64,000 bases of DNA from Nostocoides_A vanveenii (lineage in GTDB: Bacteria > Actinomycetota > Actinomycetes > Actinomycetales > Dermatophilaceae), in the NCBI RefSeq assembly GCF_039531165.1, contig NZ_BAAAPN010000045.1:1-64000 (forward strand), in the 5' to 3' direction. The translations under genes were made by a program, and so were the position numbers. Below, in pieces: positions 9,970 through 17,659 of the stretch (the first letter of the stretch is position 1; each line of letters opens with the position of its first letter). Below the pieces are notes generated by a model. The model saw only the letters and a list, made by a program, of their open reading frames with translations, had not been told where the DNA came from and did not search any database.

Positions 9970-11166
9970 GTGACCACGACCTCGAACGATCGGCAACTCC
10001 ACCGCGACACCCTGGCGGTGCGTGGTGGCATGCGTCGCAGCCAGTTCGAGGAGACGGCCGAGGCGATGTACCTGACCTCCGGCTACGTCTACGCCAGCGC
10101 GGAAGAGGCCGAGGCGACCTTCAAAGAGGAGATCGAACGCTTCTCCTATTCGCGGTACGGCAACCCGACTGTCGCGATGTTCGAGGACAGGCTGGCTCTC
10201 CTCGAAGGCGCGGAGGCGGCATACGCCACGGGGACCGGGATGGCCGCGGTGTTCGCGGCGCTCGGCGGCCTGTGCGGTGCCGGCGACCGGATCGTCGCCA
10301 GCAAGGCACTCTTCGGCACGTGCTACACGATCTGTGCGCAGGTGTTGCCGCGCTGGGGCGTCGAGGCGGTCTTCGTCGACGGCAGCGATCTGAACGCGTG
10401 GCGCGAGGCGCTCTCGGTGCCGACCACGGCGGTCTTCTTCGAGACCCCCAGCAATCCGACGATGCAGTTGGTCGACATCGCCGCCGTGTCCGAGATCGCC
10501 CACGCGGCCGGTGCTCAGGTCGTTGTCGACAATGTCTTCGGCACGCCGGTCTTCTCCGCGCCGCTGGCCCACGGCGCGGATGCCCTCGTCTATTCGGCGA
10601 CCAAGCACATCGACGGCCAAGGGCGCACCATGGGTGGCGCGGTGCTCGGTTCGGCGCAGTTCGTCACAGAGATCGCCCAGCCGATGATCCGCAATCTCGG
10701 GCTGGCGATGTCGCCGTTCACGGCGTGGGTGCTCGTGAAGTCGTTGGAGACCCTGGACCTGCGAATGGCCAAGCAGGCCGACAACAGCCTGCAGGTCGCG
10801 CAGTGGCTGGAGGCCGATGAGCGGGTGGCTCAGGTGTGCTACCCGTGGCTCGCCTCGCATCCCCAGGCTGACCTCGCGCGCCGCCAGATGACCGGCGGCG
10901 GGTCCGTCGTGACCTTCACGCTGAACGCCGACAAGGCCGCAACTTTCCGCGCGATGAATGCCCTGCAGATCGTCGACATCTCCAACAATCTCGGCGATTC
11001 GAAGTCGTTGATCACCCATCCCGCGACGACGACGCATTTCCGGATCCCCGAGGAGGAGCGCCTGAGCCTGGGCATCACCGAGGGGACGATGCGCCTGTCG
11101 ATCGGGCTGGAGGACCCGCGCGATCTCATCGCCGATCTGGACAGGGCCTTCGCCCAGCTGGCCTAA
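9970..11166 (+). CDS. metZ: O-succinylhomoserine sulfhydrylase (PLP enzyme)
   Basis: A 398-residue Cys/Met-metabolism PLP enzyme. It joins O-succinylhomoserine (or the acetyl ester) with sulfide to give homocysteine in direct-sulfhydrylation methionine synthesis. Visible features are the SRYGNPT substrate/PLP motif, the TGTGMAAV phosphate-binding loop, ETPSNPTM, the aspartate in VVDNVFGTP that holds the pyridine ring, and the Schiff-base lysine K212 in SATKHIDGQGR. The frame is open further upstream, but GTG9970 fits the family N-terminus and lies just after a -10 hexamer. I looked for a SAM riboswitch in the 125 bp upstream and saw none. Homologous enzymes such as MetY or cystathionine gamma-synthase cannot be fully excluded, but the HIDGQGRTMGG segment favours MetZ. 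Confidence 0.93.
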   Translation: MTTTSNDRQLHRDTLAVRGGMRRSQFEETAEAMYLTSGYVYASAEEAEATFKEEIERFSYSRYGNPTVAMFEDRLALLEGAEAAYATGTGMAAVFAALGGLCGAGDRIVASKALFGTCYTICAQVLPRWGVEAVFVDGSDLNAWREALSVPTTAVFFETPSNPTMQLVDIAAVSEIAHAAGAQVVVDNVFGTPVFSAPLAHGADALVYSATKHIDGQGRTMGGAVLGSAQFVTEIAQPMIRNLGLAMSPFTAWVLVKSLETLDLRMAKQADNSLQVAQWLEADERVAQVCYPWLASHPQADLARRQMTGGGSVVTFTLNADKAATFRAMNALQIVDISNNLGDSKSLITHPATTTHFRIPEEERLSLGITEGTMRLSIGLEDPRDLIADLDRAFAQLA

Positions 11167-11186
11167 GGAGCGGCCTGGAACGAGCC

Positions 11187-12506
11187 TCAGCCGAGGATGC
11201 CCCGGAAATAGGGCGCGACCTCGGCGACGTCCGGCCCTGGCCCGATGACATAGGCCCTGATCCCGCCCTGGTCCTTCGCCCAGGGCGCCATCAAAGCCTT
11301 GGTGACGGACAGCGGCACGAAGCCGCCGGGCTCGGTGCCCGCGACGGGGACGATCAGCTGGGCACCCTGCATCAGATCCCACCGGGTGGTCTGCGTCCCT
11401 GCGGCATCCTGCCCGTGCAGGCCGATGCGCACGCTCGCCGTATGCCCGTATGCGCTTATCACGGTTCTCGCCGTCTTCCCCGACGCAGCGGCCGCGGTGG
11501 CCTTGCGGTAGTCCGTGGCCTCCTGGGCGGACGGCGTCGTCGAGAACAGCAGGCTCGGCGAGTTCCGGGCCGTGTTTGCGAGGTCGTAGACGCACACCGA
11601 CAGACTCTCGGCGGACGTGATGGTCGTGGCCGATGGGCTCTGACCGGATGGCGGATCGGCGGCACAACCGTTGGCGTCGATCGCCACCTCCCGAGCCGAC
11701 TCAAGGATGCGGTGCCGCAGATCGGTGTCCTTGCCGAAAACGGTCACGGTCACCTCACCGACCGCGCGGGTCTCGCGCACCACGCCATCGCCATACGTCT
11801 GCGTGCCCACGTCAACGGGCGCGCCGAGCCAGGCGGCGTCGACGACTGGGTGGGAGTCGGGCCCGCCGTCGCCGCAGGCGTCGGTCATCATCACCGGCCG
11901 ACCGACGTATGGCGTGTTGTCCGGCACGAACTCGTCGGTGGAACTGCCCGGCACAGTGAAAGCCCGCAGGCCGCTGCAGTCCATCCGGCCGCCACCATTC
12001 CATTCCGGCGTGGTCGGCGTGCCTCCCCAGCCCCACTCGGCAGGCACCCAGATTTGCACCCCGCCATAGGACTCGGGCCGCCAATCCGCCGGTATGCCGT
12101 TCGGTCGCGTTGCGCCATCGGCTCCGGTCGCGCTCGCCGCTCCTGTCGCTGACGCCGACCCGCCCAGTGCCGCCGTCGGGTCGGCCGGTGCGGCCGGACC
12201 GCGCCATTGCGCAGCGACCGGGATGGCGATGACGGCGGCGGCGACGGCGGCGGGCACGGCCCAGCGCCATGGCGAGCGGGTCGAGCGGGTGCGGCGGGTC
12301 GGCAACTCCACCCCTGTGCCGCCCGGGCCACCCCAGCCACCCGCGGCGGCCTCGGCAGCGTCGTTAGCCAGGTCGGCCGCGCTGCGCCCCGCTTTCGTCG
12401 CGGTCCGCGGCAACCGCTGGGTCAGCTGCACGGGGGCATCGGCGGCGTGGTGGGTCAGGCCGGCGCGGAAGATTCGCTTCAGGTCGTCATCGTCATAGGT
12501 GGTCAT
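11187..12506 (-). CDS. Membrane-anchored partner of the adjacent sigma factor (anti-sigma-like, unknown)
   Basis: A 439-residue protein with an acidic start (MTTYDDDDLKRIFRAGL), a short cytoplasmic part, one transmembrane helix after an Arg-rich stretch (about residues 85-105) and a long exported domain of unknown fold. The exported part contains Cys residues (MDCSG, TDACGDGG) and NGCAADPPSG. It overlaps the upstream sigma factor by ATGA, the arrangement usual for a sigma factor with its membrane regulator. No zinc-binding anti-sigma motif (HxxxCxxC) is visible, so calling it an anti-sigma factor is inference from position and topology only. Confidence 0.6.
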   Translation of the reverse strand: MTTYDDDDLKRIFRAGLTHHAADAPVQLTQRLPRTATKAGRSAADLANDAAEAAAGGWGGPGGTGVELPTRRTRSTRSPWRWAVPAAVAAAVIAIPVAAQWRGPAAPADPTAALGGSASATGAASATGADGATRPNGIPADWRPESYGGVQIWVPAEWGWGGTPTTPEWNGGGRMDCSGLRAFTVPGSSTDEFVPDNTPYVGRPVMMTDACGDGGPDSHPVVDAAWLGAPVDVGTQTYGDGVVRETRAVGEVTVTVFGKDTDLRHRILESAREVAIDANGCAADPPSGQSPSATTITSAESLSVCVYDLANTARNSPSLLFSTTPSAQEATDYRKATAAAASGKTARTVISAYGHTASVRIGLHGQDAAGTQTTRWDLMQGAQLIVPVAGTEPGGFVPLSVTKALMAPWAKDQGGIRAYVIGPGPDVAEVAPYFRGILG

Positions 12507-13035
12507 CGGTCCTCCTCGGCCAACAAGGTGCGCAGCGCGATCAGCGCGCGATGGATGGGCGATCGGGCGGTCGCCGGCCGGCAGCCGAGCATCCGGGCGA
12601 TCTCGTCGTAGTCCAGGTCCTCGGAGAAGCGCAGCACCACGGTAGCGCGCTGCTGCGGTGGCAACTGGGCACAGACCCGCCAGACCGCGTCCTGCTCGAT
12701 CAGGCGCGTGCCATGGTCCGGGTGGTCCAGCACTGCCGGCTCAGCGACGACGACCTGACGCTTGCCGAAGCGGCGCCACGCCGAGATGCGGGCATTGGCG
12801 ATGGCCCGCCGCACATACGCATCGGCGTCGCCCGGTGACTCCAGTCGCTCCCAGCGCTCGAATGCGCCGGCCAGCGCGCTCTGCACCGCATCCTGCGCGG
12901 CCGTCGCCGACCCCGTGACGAGATGCCCGAAACGCAGGAACGCGGGCAGACGGGACGCACCCACGTTTCGAACGTCAGCCCCTCCACGCCGGTCCCCATG
13001 CCGTATGCACGCCCGAGCACCGGTTCCTGTTGCAC
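12503..13035 (-). pseudogene. SigE-family (ECF) RNA polymerase sigma factor with an N-terminal frameshift
   Basis: Sigma-70 region 2 (LPAFLRFGHLVTGSATAAQDAVQSAL... RW) and region 4 (LPPQQRATVVLRFSEDLDYDEIARMLGCRPATARSPIHRAL) are clear and continuous from about 12950 down to the stop at 12503. The first 27 or so residues, ending EGLTFETWVR, lie in another frame starting at GTG13035 or ATG12999. Inserting one base near 12949-12958 yields the family-like WVRARLPAFLRFGH, so the break is a single missing base. It precedes and overlaps a membrane protein gene, its likely regulator. If the frameshift is an assembly error, the gene is intact and about 177 residues long. Confidence 0.75.
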
Positions 13036-13111
13036 GCGCAGGGCGCAAATGTCCGCCGCACCTGCGGCGCGCGCCCCACGACGGTGGGGTGCCAGCCCGC
13101 CCCGCCACGCC

Positions 13112-13858
13112 TCACCGCGGCAGGGCGTCCAGCACCCACGGCCGGCCCGCGCGCTCGGGGCCGGTCAACGAAACGTCGAATTCCGCCGCCAGCAGGTCCA
13201 CCAGCGCCGCCGGCCGCCGGGGGTCGGCGGGACTCTCGCACAGTGCTCGAGCCACCAGCCCGCGGGTGTGCTTGGCCCAGTGACTGGCCCCGGGCACGCG
13301 CACCGCGACCCAGCGGCCGGCGAGCGGCCCGCTGGGGGCCCAGGTCGCGGCATACGGGCCCGACCGGCAGTCGACGATCAGGCCAGGACCGGCGGCGGGT
13401 GCGAGCACGGCGTCCAAAGCCGCCTTCCACCGGTTTGTGGGGCGTCCGGCCCCCGGCAGGTCAGCGTCGATCGCGGTCCGGTAGGGCGCGATTCGGTCGC
13501 CCGGGCGGGTCACGCCGTAGACCGCCGAGGAGATGAGCAGGCGGCGTGCGGCTCGCCGGCGGCCCGCGGGGGAGAGGGTGGCCCAGGACAGCGCGTCATA
13601 CAAAACGCCCGTGTAGATCTCGATCGCGGGCTTGGCGGGTGCGACCCGGAGGCGCAGGTTGGCATCGACTTCCGCGCCGAGCGTCGCCGGCACGCCGAGC
13701 ACCTCCATCGCGTCCGGCAGACGGGATGCGTCGATCAGCCCGTCGATGATCTCCTCGCGCACACCCGTCAGCGCGGGGAAGGAGAGCGATTCGAGCCGCA
13801 TCGGCGTTCCCCGTCGCGAGCGGGCCTTGGTCTCCGAGGGGGGCAACAGGATCAGCAC
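13112..13858 (-). CDS. yaaA: YaaA family peroxide-stress protein (DUF328)
   Basis: A 248-residue protein starting VLILLPPSETK, the hallmark N-terminus of the YaaA/DUF328 family. Other conserved segments are YTGVLYDAL, LISSAVYGVTRPGDRIAPYR and NRWK. Characterised YaaA proteins lower free intracellular iron and protect DNA during peroxide stress. I chose GTG13858 because family proteins begin exactly at this motif. An upstream GTG at 13891 would add eleven residues. It lies upstream of the sigma factor gene on the same strand (77 nt gap) and is divergent from the ribonuclease gene. Confidence 0.85.
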   Translation of the reverse strand: MLILLPPSETKARSRRGTPMRLESLSFPALTGVREEIIDGLIDASRLPDAMEVLGVPATLGAEVDANLRLRVAPAKPAIEIYTGVLYDALSWATLSPAGRRRAARRLLISSAVYGVTRPGDRIAPYRTAIDADLPGAGRPTNRWKAALDAVLAPAAGPGLIVDCRSGPYAATWAPSGPLAGRWVAVRVPGASHWAKHTRGLVARALCESPADPRRPAALVDLLAAEFDVSLTGPERAGRPWVLDALPR

Positions 13859-13969
13859 GTGCCCGAGTATGCCCAGGGGCGCGGTGCGCACGGCTTACCC
13901 CGCGTTCGCAACGGATATTTTCCCGTGCGAACGAGGGGTTTGTGGCATCGGGCGGGAAACCTGCACCGA

Positions 13970-13975
13970 TAGGTT
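13970..13975 (+). promoter_or_regulatory. -10 hexamer TAGGTT of the RNB ribonuclease gene (leaderless-type)
   Basis: TAGGTT ends 7 nt before ATG13983 and no ribosome-binding site lies between them, so the transcript is probably leaderless. Confidence 0.45.
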
Positions 13976-13982
13976 GGCCGTC

Positions 13983-15485
13983 ATGACCGAGCAGCCGATG
14001 CGGACGCGATTCAGCGACGAGGGCATCACCCAGGTGCTCGGGGACGATCGGCTCCGGGCACGCTTCGCGGCGATCCGCGCAAGCTTCGAGGTGCCCGAGG
14101 ATTTTCCCGAGGCGGTCCTCGCGGAGGCCGACGCGGTGGTCACGGCCCCCCTTGATCGGCCCGAGCGCGACGAGAGCGCCATCCCGTTCCTGACCATCGA
14201 CCCACCCGGCTCGATGGATCTCGACCAGGCCCTGCACATCGAGCGCGCCGAGGGCGGCTTCCGGGTGCGCTACGCCATCGCCTATCTGCCGGCGTATGTC
14301 GCGCCAGGCGGGGCCATCGACGCCGAGACGCGCGAGCGCGGGCAGACGATCTACTGCCCCGATGAGCGGACGCCCCTGCATCCGACCCAGCTCAGCGAGG
14401 GCGCGGCCAGCCTGCTCCCGGGGCAGGTCCGGGCGGCATACGTCTGGGACATGCACGTGCGTGACGACGGCGAGGGCGACGCCGTCGAGGTCTACCGGGC
14501 CCTGGTCCGCAGCGTCGATCGCTTCGATTACGCCCAGGTGCAGGACCTGATCGACGGCGGCACCGAGGACGAGCGTCTTCTGCTGCTGAAGGAGGTCGGG
14601 GAGCGGCGGATTGCCTTCGAGCAGCGTCGCGGGGGGGCCAGCCTGCCGATGCCGGAGCAGGAGGTCACCCAGGATGCCGAGGGTCATTTCGTCCTGGGCT
14701 TTCGGCCCCCGCTGCTCGTGGAGGAATGGAACGCCCAGATCTCCTTGATGACGGGCATGGCGGCGGCCGAGTTGATGGCCACGGGGGGCATCGGGATCCT
14801 CCGCACGCTGCCCGACCCCGACCCGGGCGCGGTGTCCCGCTTCCGGCGGCAGGCGCACGCGCTCGGTATCGTGTGGCCCAAGGACGAGCCCTATGGCGCC
14901 TTCCTTCGCCGTCTCGACCGGACCGATCCCAAGCATCTGGCGCTGATCTACGACGCGACCTCGCTCTTTCGCGGGTCCGCCTATCAGGCCTTCGACGGTC
15001 AGTTGCCCGACCACCCCGAGCACGGCGCGCTCAACGCGATCTACGCCCACGTCACCGCTCCGTTGCGCCGGTTGGTCGACCGCTTCGGGCTGGCCGTCGC
15101 GGAGGCGCTCTCGCAGGGTGGCGAGGTGCCGGCCTGGGCGCGCGAGGCCCTGCCCGGCCTGCCGGCCGTCATGGCCGAGTCGGGCACCCGAGCCAGCGGC
15201 GTCGAGCGGGCCTGCACGGATGCGGTCGAGGCCGCCGTTCTCGAGCCCCGGGTGGGTGAGAAGTTCGAGGCCGTGGTCGTCGACAGCCTCGCCAAGGGCC
15301 GCCTCCTGCTGCAGTTGACCGATCCCGCGGTCGTCGCCTCGGCCAAGGGGCAGGCCGAGATGGGTGCCGTCGTCACGGCCCAGCTGGTGCGCGCCGAGGT
15401 CGAGACCGGCGCCGTGGGCTTCGAGCTCGTCCCCGCGTCACGTGCCGCGAACAACGGGCCGGAGGATTCACGCCCTGGGTTCTGA
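13983..15485 (+). CDS. RNB-domain (RNase II/R-type) 3'-5' exoribonuclease
   Basis: A 500-residue hydrolytic exoribonuclease of the RNB family. The catalytic signature IDPPGSMDLDQAL carries the metal-binding aspartates. Downstream are YLPAYVAPGGAIDAETRERGQTIYCPD, the LVEEWNAQISLMTGMAAA helix and the conserved YAHVTAPLRRLVDR block. No cold-shock or S1 RNA-binding domains of full RNase R are evident, so this is the short actinobacterial form with little beyond the RNB core. It would degrade structured or unstructured RNA from the 3' end in the cytoplasm. It converges with rnpB, whose 3' end lies about 17 nt past the stop. Confidence 0.92.
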   Translation: MTEQPMRTRFSDEGITQVLGDDRLRARFAAIRASFEVPEDFPEAVLAEADAVVTAPLDRPERDESAIPFLTIDPPGSMDLDQALHIERAEGGFRVRYAIAYLPAYVAPGGAIDAETRERGQTIYCPDERTPLHPTQLSEGAASLLPGQVRAAYVWDMHVRDDGEGDAVEVYRALVRSVDRFDYAQVQDLIDGGTEDERLLLLKEVGERRIAFEQRRGGASLPMPEQEVTQDAEGHFVLGFRPPLLVEEWNAQISLMTGMAAAELMATGGIGILRTLPDPDPGAVSRFRRQAHALGIVWPKDEPYGAFLRRLDRTDPKHLALIYDATSLFRGSAYQAFDGQLPDHPEHGALNAIYAHVTAPLRRLVDRFGLAVAEALSQGGEVPAWAREALPGLPAVMAESGTRASGVERACTDAVEAAVLEPRVGEKFEAVVVDSLAKGRLLLQLTDPAVVASAKGQAEMGAVVTAQLVRAEVETGAVGFELVPASRAANNGPEDSRPGF

Positions 15486-15502
15486 GCGGCATACGGCAGG
15501 TG

Positions 15503-15898
15503 GTGGAAGAGTCGGCCGATACGCCGGATTCTGTTCCCGCGCCGCGGAATCCGCGACACGGGCGACGGTCATCCATCTCGGGTCGCCGTTGCCGACGACC
15601 TCTTGCGTCCTACCCGTGTGCTCGGGCGGGCCGCCCTCGAACGCACACTGTTCGGACTTGCTCCCGGTGGGGTTTACCGAGCCGGCCTGGTCACCCAGGC
15701 CGCTGGTGGTCTCTTACACCACCCTTTCACCCTTACCGCACCCAGCACGTATGCCGTGTGCGGCGGTCTGCTCTCTGTGGCACTGTCCCGCGGGTCACCC
15801 CGGGTGGCCGTTAGCCACCACCGCGCCCGACGGAGTCCGGACGTTCCTCGGCCGCGGCCCAGGGGCCGCGGACGCGACCGCCTGGCCGACTCTTCCGC
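15503..15898 (-). ncRNA. rnpB: RNase P RNA (bacterial type A)
   Basis: The minus strand carries the RNase P RNA core: the P4 element near the 5' end (GAGGAACGTCCGGACTCC), ACAGTGCCACAGAGAGCAGACCG, GGTAAGGGTGAAAGGGTG, GTAAGAGACCACCAG, the AGATGGATGACC segment, and ACAGAATCCGGCGTATCG near the 3' end. The two ends pair as helix P1 (GGAAGAGTCGGCC at the 5' end with GGCCGACTCTTCC at the 3' end). The length is about 396 nt. It processes tRNA 5' ends. One peripheral helix contains the CGGCATAC octamer (15749-15756 on the plus strand), noted in the findings. Confidence 0.97.
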
Positions 15899-15903
15899 CC
15901 GTA

Positions 15904-15909
15904 ATGATA
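15904..15909 (-). promoter_or_regulatory. -10 hexamer TATCAT of rnpB
   Basis: On the minus strand TATCAT lies about 5 nt before the deduced 5' end of RNase P RNA, the distance expected for a -10 box. The promoter is divergent from the MBL hydrolase promoter about 45 bp away. Confidence 0.5.
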
Positions 15910-15950
15910 GGTGCCCGCCATGGGCGGCCGAGATCGCGCCGAGCCCACAT

Positions 15951-15956
15951 TAGGGT
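15951..15956 (+). promoter_or_regulatory. -10 hexamer TAGGGT of the MBL hydrolase gene (leaderless-type)
   Basis: TAGGGT ends 8 nt before ATG15965, so the mRNA probably starts at the start codon. No Shine-Dalgarno sequence is visible. Confidence 0.45.
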
Positions 15957-15964
15957 TGGCGGGT

Positions 15965-16624
15965 ATGAGGCTGACCCACCTGGGCCATTCGTGTGTCCTG
16001 ATCGAGATTTCCGACGCCCGCATCCTCACCGACCCGGGTGCCTTCACCCCGGACCTGACGGGGATCACCGGGCTCGACGCCGTGATCATCACCCACCAAC
16101 ACCCCGACCACTTCGACCAGGCCCGGCTGCCCGCCTTGATGAAGGCCAACCCGCACGCCCGCCTGATCTCCGACTCCGAGAGCCTGATGGTCCTCGGTGG
16201 GCTCGGCCTAGATGCCACCGGCCACGACGCGAGCACCGCCAAGATCGGCGAGGTCCACGTGACCCCGATCGGCAAGCAACATGCCCTGATCAACGACGCA
16301 GTGCCCCGGGTCGCGAATGTCGGTGTCCGGCTGGAGGCCGAGAACGAGCCGACGATCTATCACCCCGGCGACACCCTCGATGAGGATCCCGGCCGGGTCG
16401 ACATCGTCCTGTTCCCGCTCAACGCCCCCTGGCAGCTGGCGCGCGATATGGCGGCTTTCCTCAAGCGGATCAACGCCCCGACCGCGGTGCCCATCCACGA
16501 CGGTCTCCTGCGCAAGAACGGGCGCGACATCTACCTCGACCACGCTCGCAGTTTCGGCAACCGCTCCACCGAGATCCTCGACCTCGCCGGCGAAGGTGAG
16601 TACGTCGTTCGACAGGACCTCTGA
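15965..16624 (+). CDS. MBL-fold metal-dependent hydrolase (UlaG/YtnP-like)
   Basis: A 219-residue metallo-beta-lactamase-fold protein. It begins MRLTHLGHSCVLIE, has the metal site THQHPDHFD, later HPGDTLDED (third metal region) and VPIHDGLL near the end. This pattern belongs to the compact UlaG/PhnP-like group of hydrolases, whose substrates vary (lactones, phosphodiesters), so the substrate is unknown. The next gene begins within its last codons (GTG16596), which suggests co-translation. Confidence 0.85.
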   Translation: MRLTHLGHSCVLIEISDARILTDPGAFTPDLTGITGLDAVIITHQHPDHFDQARLPALMKANPHARLISDSESLMVLGGLGLDATGHDASTAKIGEVHVTPIGKQHALINDAVPRVANVGVRLEAENEPTIYHPGDTLDEDPGRVDIVLFPLNAPWQLARDMAAFLKRINAPTAVPIHDGLLRKNGRDIYLDHARSFGNRSTEILDLAGEGEYVVRQDL

Positions 16625-17135
16625 GCCGGCCGCTCCGCCCCCGGTCCTTGCGCCCCTGCTGCCACGCCAGGCCCGGGTGTTGCTCCTCGGTGTCGATCTG
16701 GCCCCGTTGGCAGGCCGGCTGACGACAAGTAGCGCCCATTGCCTGCTTCTCGACATCGATGCCGACGCGCTGCGTGGCCTGCACCTGAACGCACACACGC
16801 AACCGGTCGTCGGCGACCCGGGGCGGCTGGCTATCGGCGGCCGAACCGTCGATCTCATCGTCGCCGGCGACCAGGCCAGGCGCCTACCTCGGGCCACGCT
16901 CGCGGGCGCGATCGCCGGGTGGTCCGGACACCTGCATCCGGGCGGTCACCTGGTCAGCGCGATCGTCCGCGCACCCACGACGGCATCAGTGCCGGCCGAC
17001 CGGCTCGGCGAAGCGGCATACGACCGGCTGTGCGAAGCGGCGGATCTTGCCTATCTCGCGCGCTACTCCGACCTGGATGGCGGGCCCTTCCACGACGGGG
17101 CCCCGTTCGCCGTCAGTGTGCACCGCAAGCGCTGA
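16596..17135 (+). CDS. SAM-dependent methyltransferase-like protein
   Basis: A 179-residue protein starting at GTG16596 inside the 3' end of the MBL gene, with GAAGG just upstream. A Rossmann-like nucleotide-binding core is suggested by RVLLLGVDLAPLAGRL, LLLDIDADALRGL (an acidic residue ending strand 2), VVGDPGRL and VDLIVAGDQ, followed by a helical segment ending HPGGHLVSAIV, the usual strand-5 region of class I methyltransferases. The glycine loop is degenerate (GVD instead of GxGxG), so catalytic function is uncertain. The acceptor is unknown. Confidence 0.55.
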   Translation: MSTSFDRTSEPAAPPPVLAPLLPRQARVLLLGVDLAPLAGRLTTSSAHCLLLDIDADALRGLHLNAHTQPVVGDPGRLAIGGRTVDLIVAGDQARRLPRATLAGAIAGWSGHLHPGGHLVSAIVRAPTTASVPADRLGEAAYDRLCEAADLAYLARYSDLDGGPFHDGAPFAVSVHRKR

Positions 17136-17206
17136 CCGCCGTGGAAGAAGCGGGGACGTGGCGCATTCCACGTCCCGCACCGCGGAACATGGCACGCGGC
17201 ACGACT

Positions 17207-17222
17207 TAGGGTCACCTAAGCT
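17207..17222 (+). promoter_or_regulatory. Inverted repeat TTAGG-GTCA-CCTAA (DtxR/IdeR half-site-like) overlapping a -10 hexamer
   Basis: CTTAGG-GTCA-CCTAAG is a perfect 6-bp-arm palindrome (about 17205-17220). Its right end merges with TAAGCT (17217-17222), which sits 6 nt before the GTG of the Cys-rich mini-gene and looks like its -10 box. The right half resembles a DtxR/IdeR iron-box half-site (AGGnTnACCTAA), but the full 19-bp consensus with a 9-bp spacer is not met. The call as an iron box is speculative. The palindrome itself is real. Confidence 0.35.
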
Positions 17223-17228
17223 GGTGTC

Positions 17229-17414
17229 GTGCCGAAGACGCGGTCGGTCGCCGCCAAGAAGAAGTGCTGCAAGGACAAGCCGCGCTGCAAGAAGTGCCCC
17301 GTCACGCTCAAGCGCCTGACCGAACTCGGGTATGCCGAGCGGGAGGACAAGCGCACCTACAGCGTGCTGACGACGGTGCCGGCCAAGGCGCTCAAGATCG
17401 CCCGCCAGCGCTGA
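17229..17414 (+). CDS. Conserved small Cys/Lys-rich protein
   Basis: A 61-residue basic protein with a compact cysteine cluster, CCKDKPRCKKCPV (residues about 14-26), followed by a short LKRLTELGYAEREDKRTYSV segment that resembles part of a small winged helix. The four cysteines could hold a metal. The start is GTG17229, directly after a -10 hexamer, so it is probably leaderless. I recognise it as a type of small protein kept in actinobacteria but know no function. It converges with the next small gene (4-nt gap). Confidence 0.7.
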   Translation: MPKTRSVAAKKKCCKDKPRCKKCPVTLKRLTELGYAEREDKRTYSVLTTVPAKALKIARQR

Positions 17415-17418
17415 AGCG

Positions 17419-17607
17419 TCAGTCCTCGAGCCCCTGCTCGTCCCACGCCCGGTCCTCGTCGTCCCAGGCCTTGGTGCGGGCAGCGGCGCTCTCCAGTGCC
17501 TTTGCGGCCTCGTCCTGCGTCGCATAGGGACCCATCAGGTCATCGCCCTGACTCTTGTTCTCGTCGGACTCAACCTGACCGCTGACGACGTTGTACCAGA
17601 AGGCCAC
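17419..17607 (-). CDS. Conserved small acidic protein (SPOR/methionine-aminopeptidase-neighbour type)
   Basis: A 62-residue acidic protein, MAFWYNVVSGQVESDENKSQ followed by a helix and an acidic tail (WDDEDRAWDEQGLED). It is read from GTG17607 with AAGGAG just upstream. It has no membrane segment. The aromatic start and the YATQDEAAKAL segment look like a conserved actinobacterial small protein of unknown role. It is divergent from map, with only 52 bp between the two starts. Confidence 0.75.
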   Translation of the reverse strand: MAFWYNVVSGQVESDENKSQGDDLMGPYATQDEAAKALESAAARTKAWDDEDRAWDEQGLED

Positions 17608-17646
17608 GGGGGGCTCCTTTCGCGTGATCGCGCACCGGCGCGTGCT

Positions 17647-17652
17647 TAGACT
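17647..17652 (+). promoter_or_regulatory. -10 hexamer TAGACT of map (leaderless-type)
   Basis: TAGACT ends 7 nt before ATG17660, with no Shine-Dalgarno sequence between them. Confidence 0.5.
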
Positions 17653-17659
17653 CCACCGT

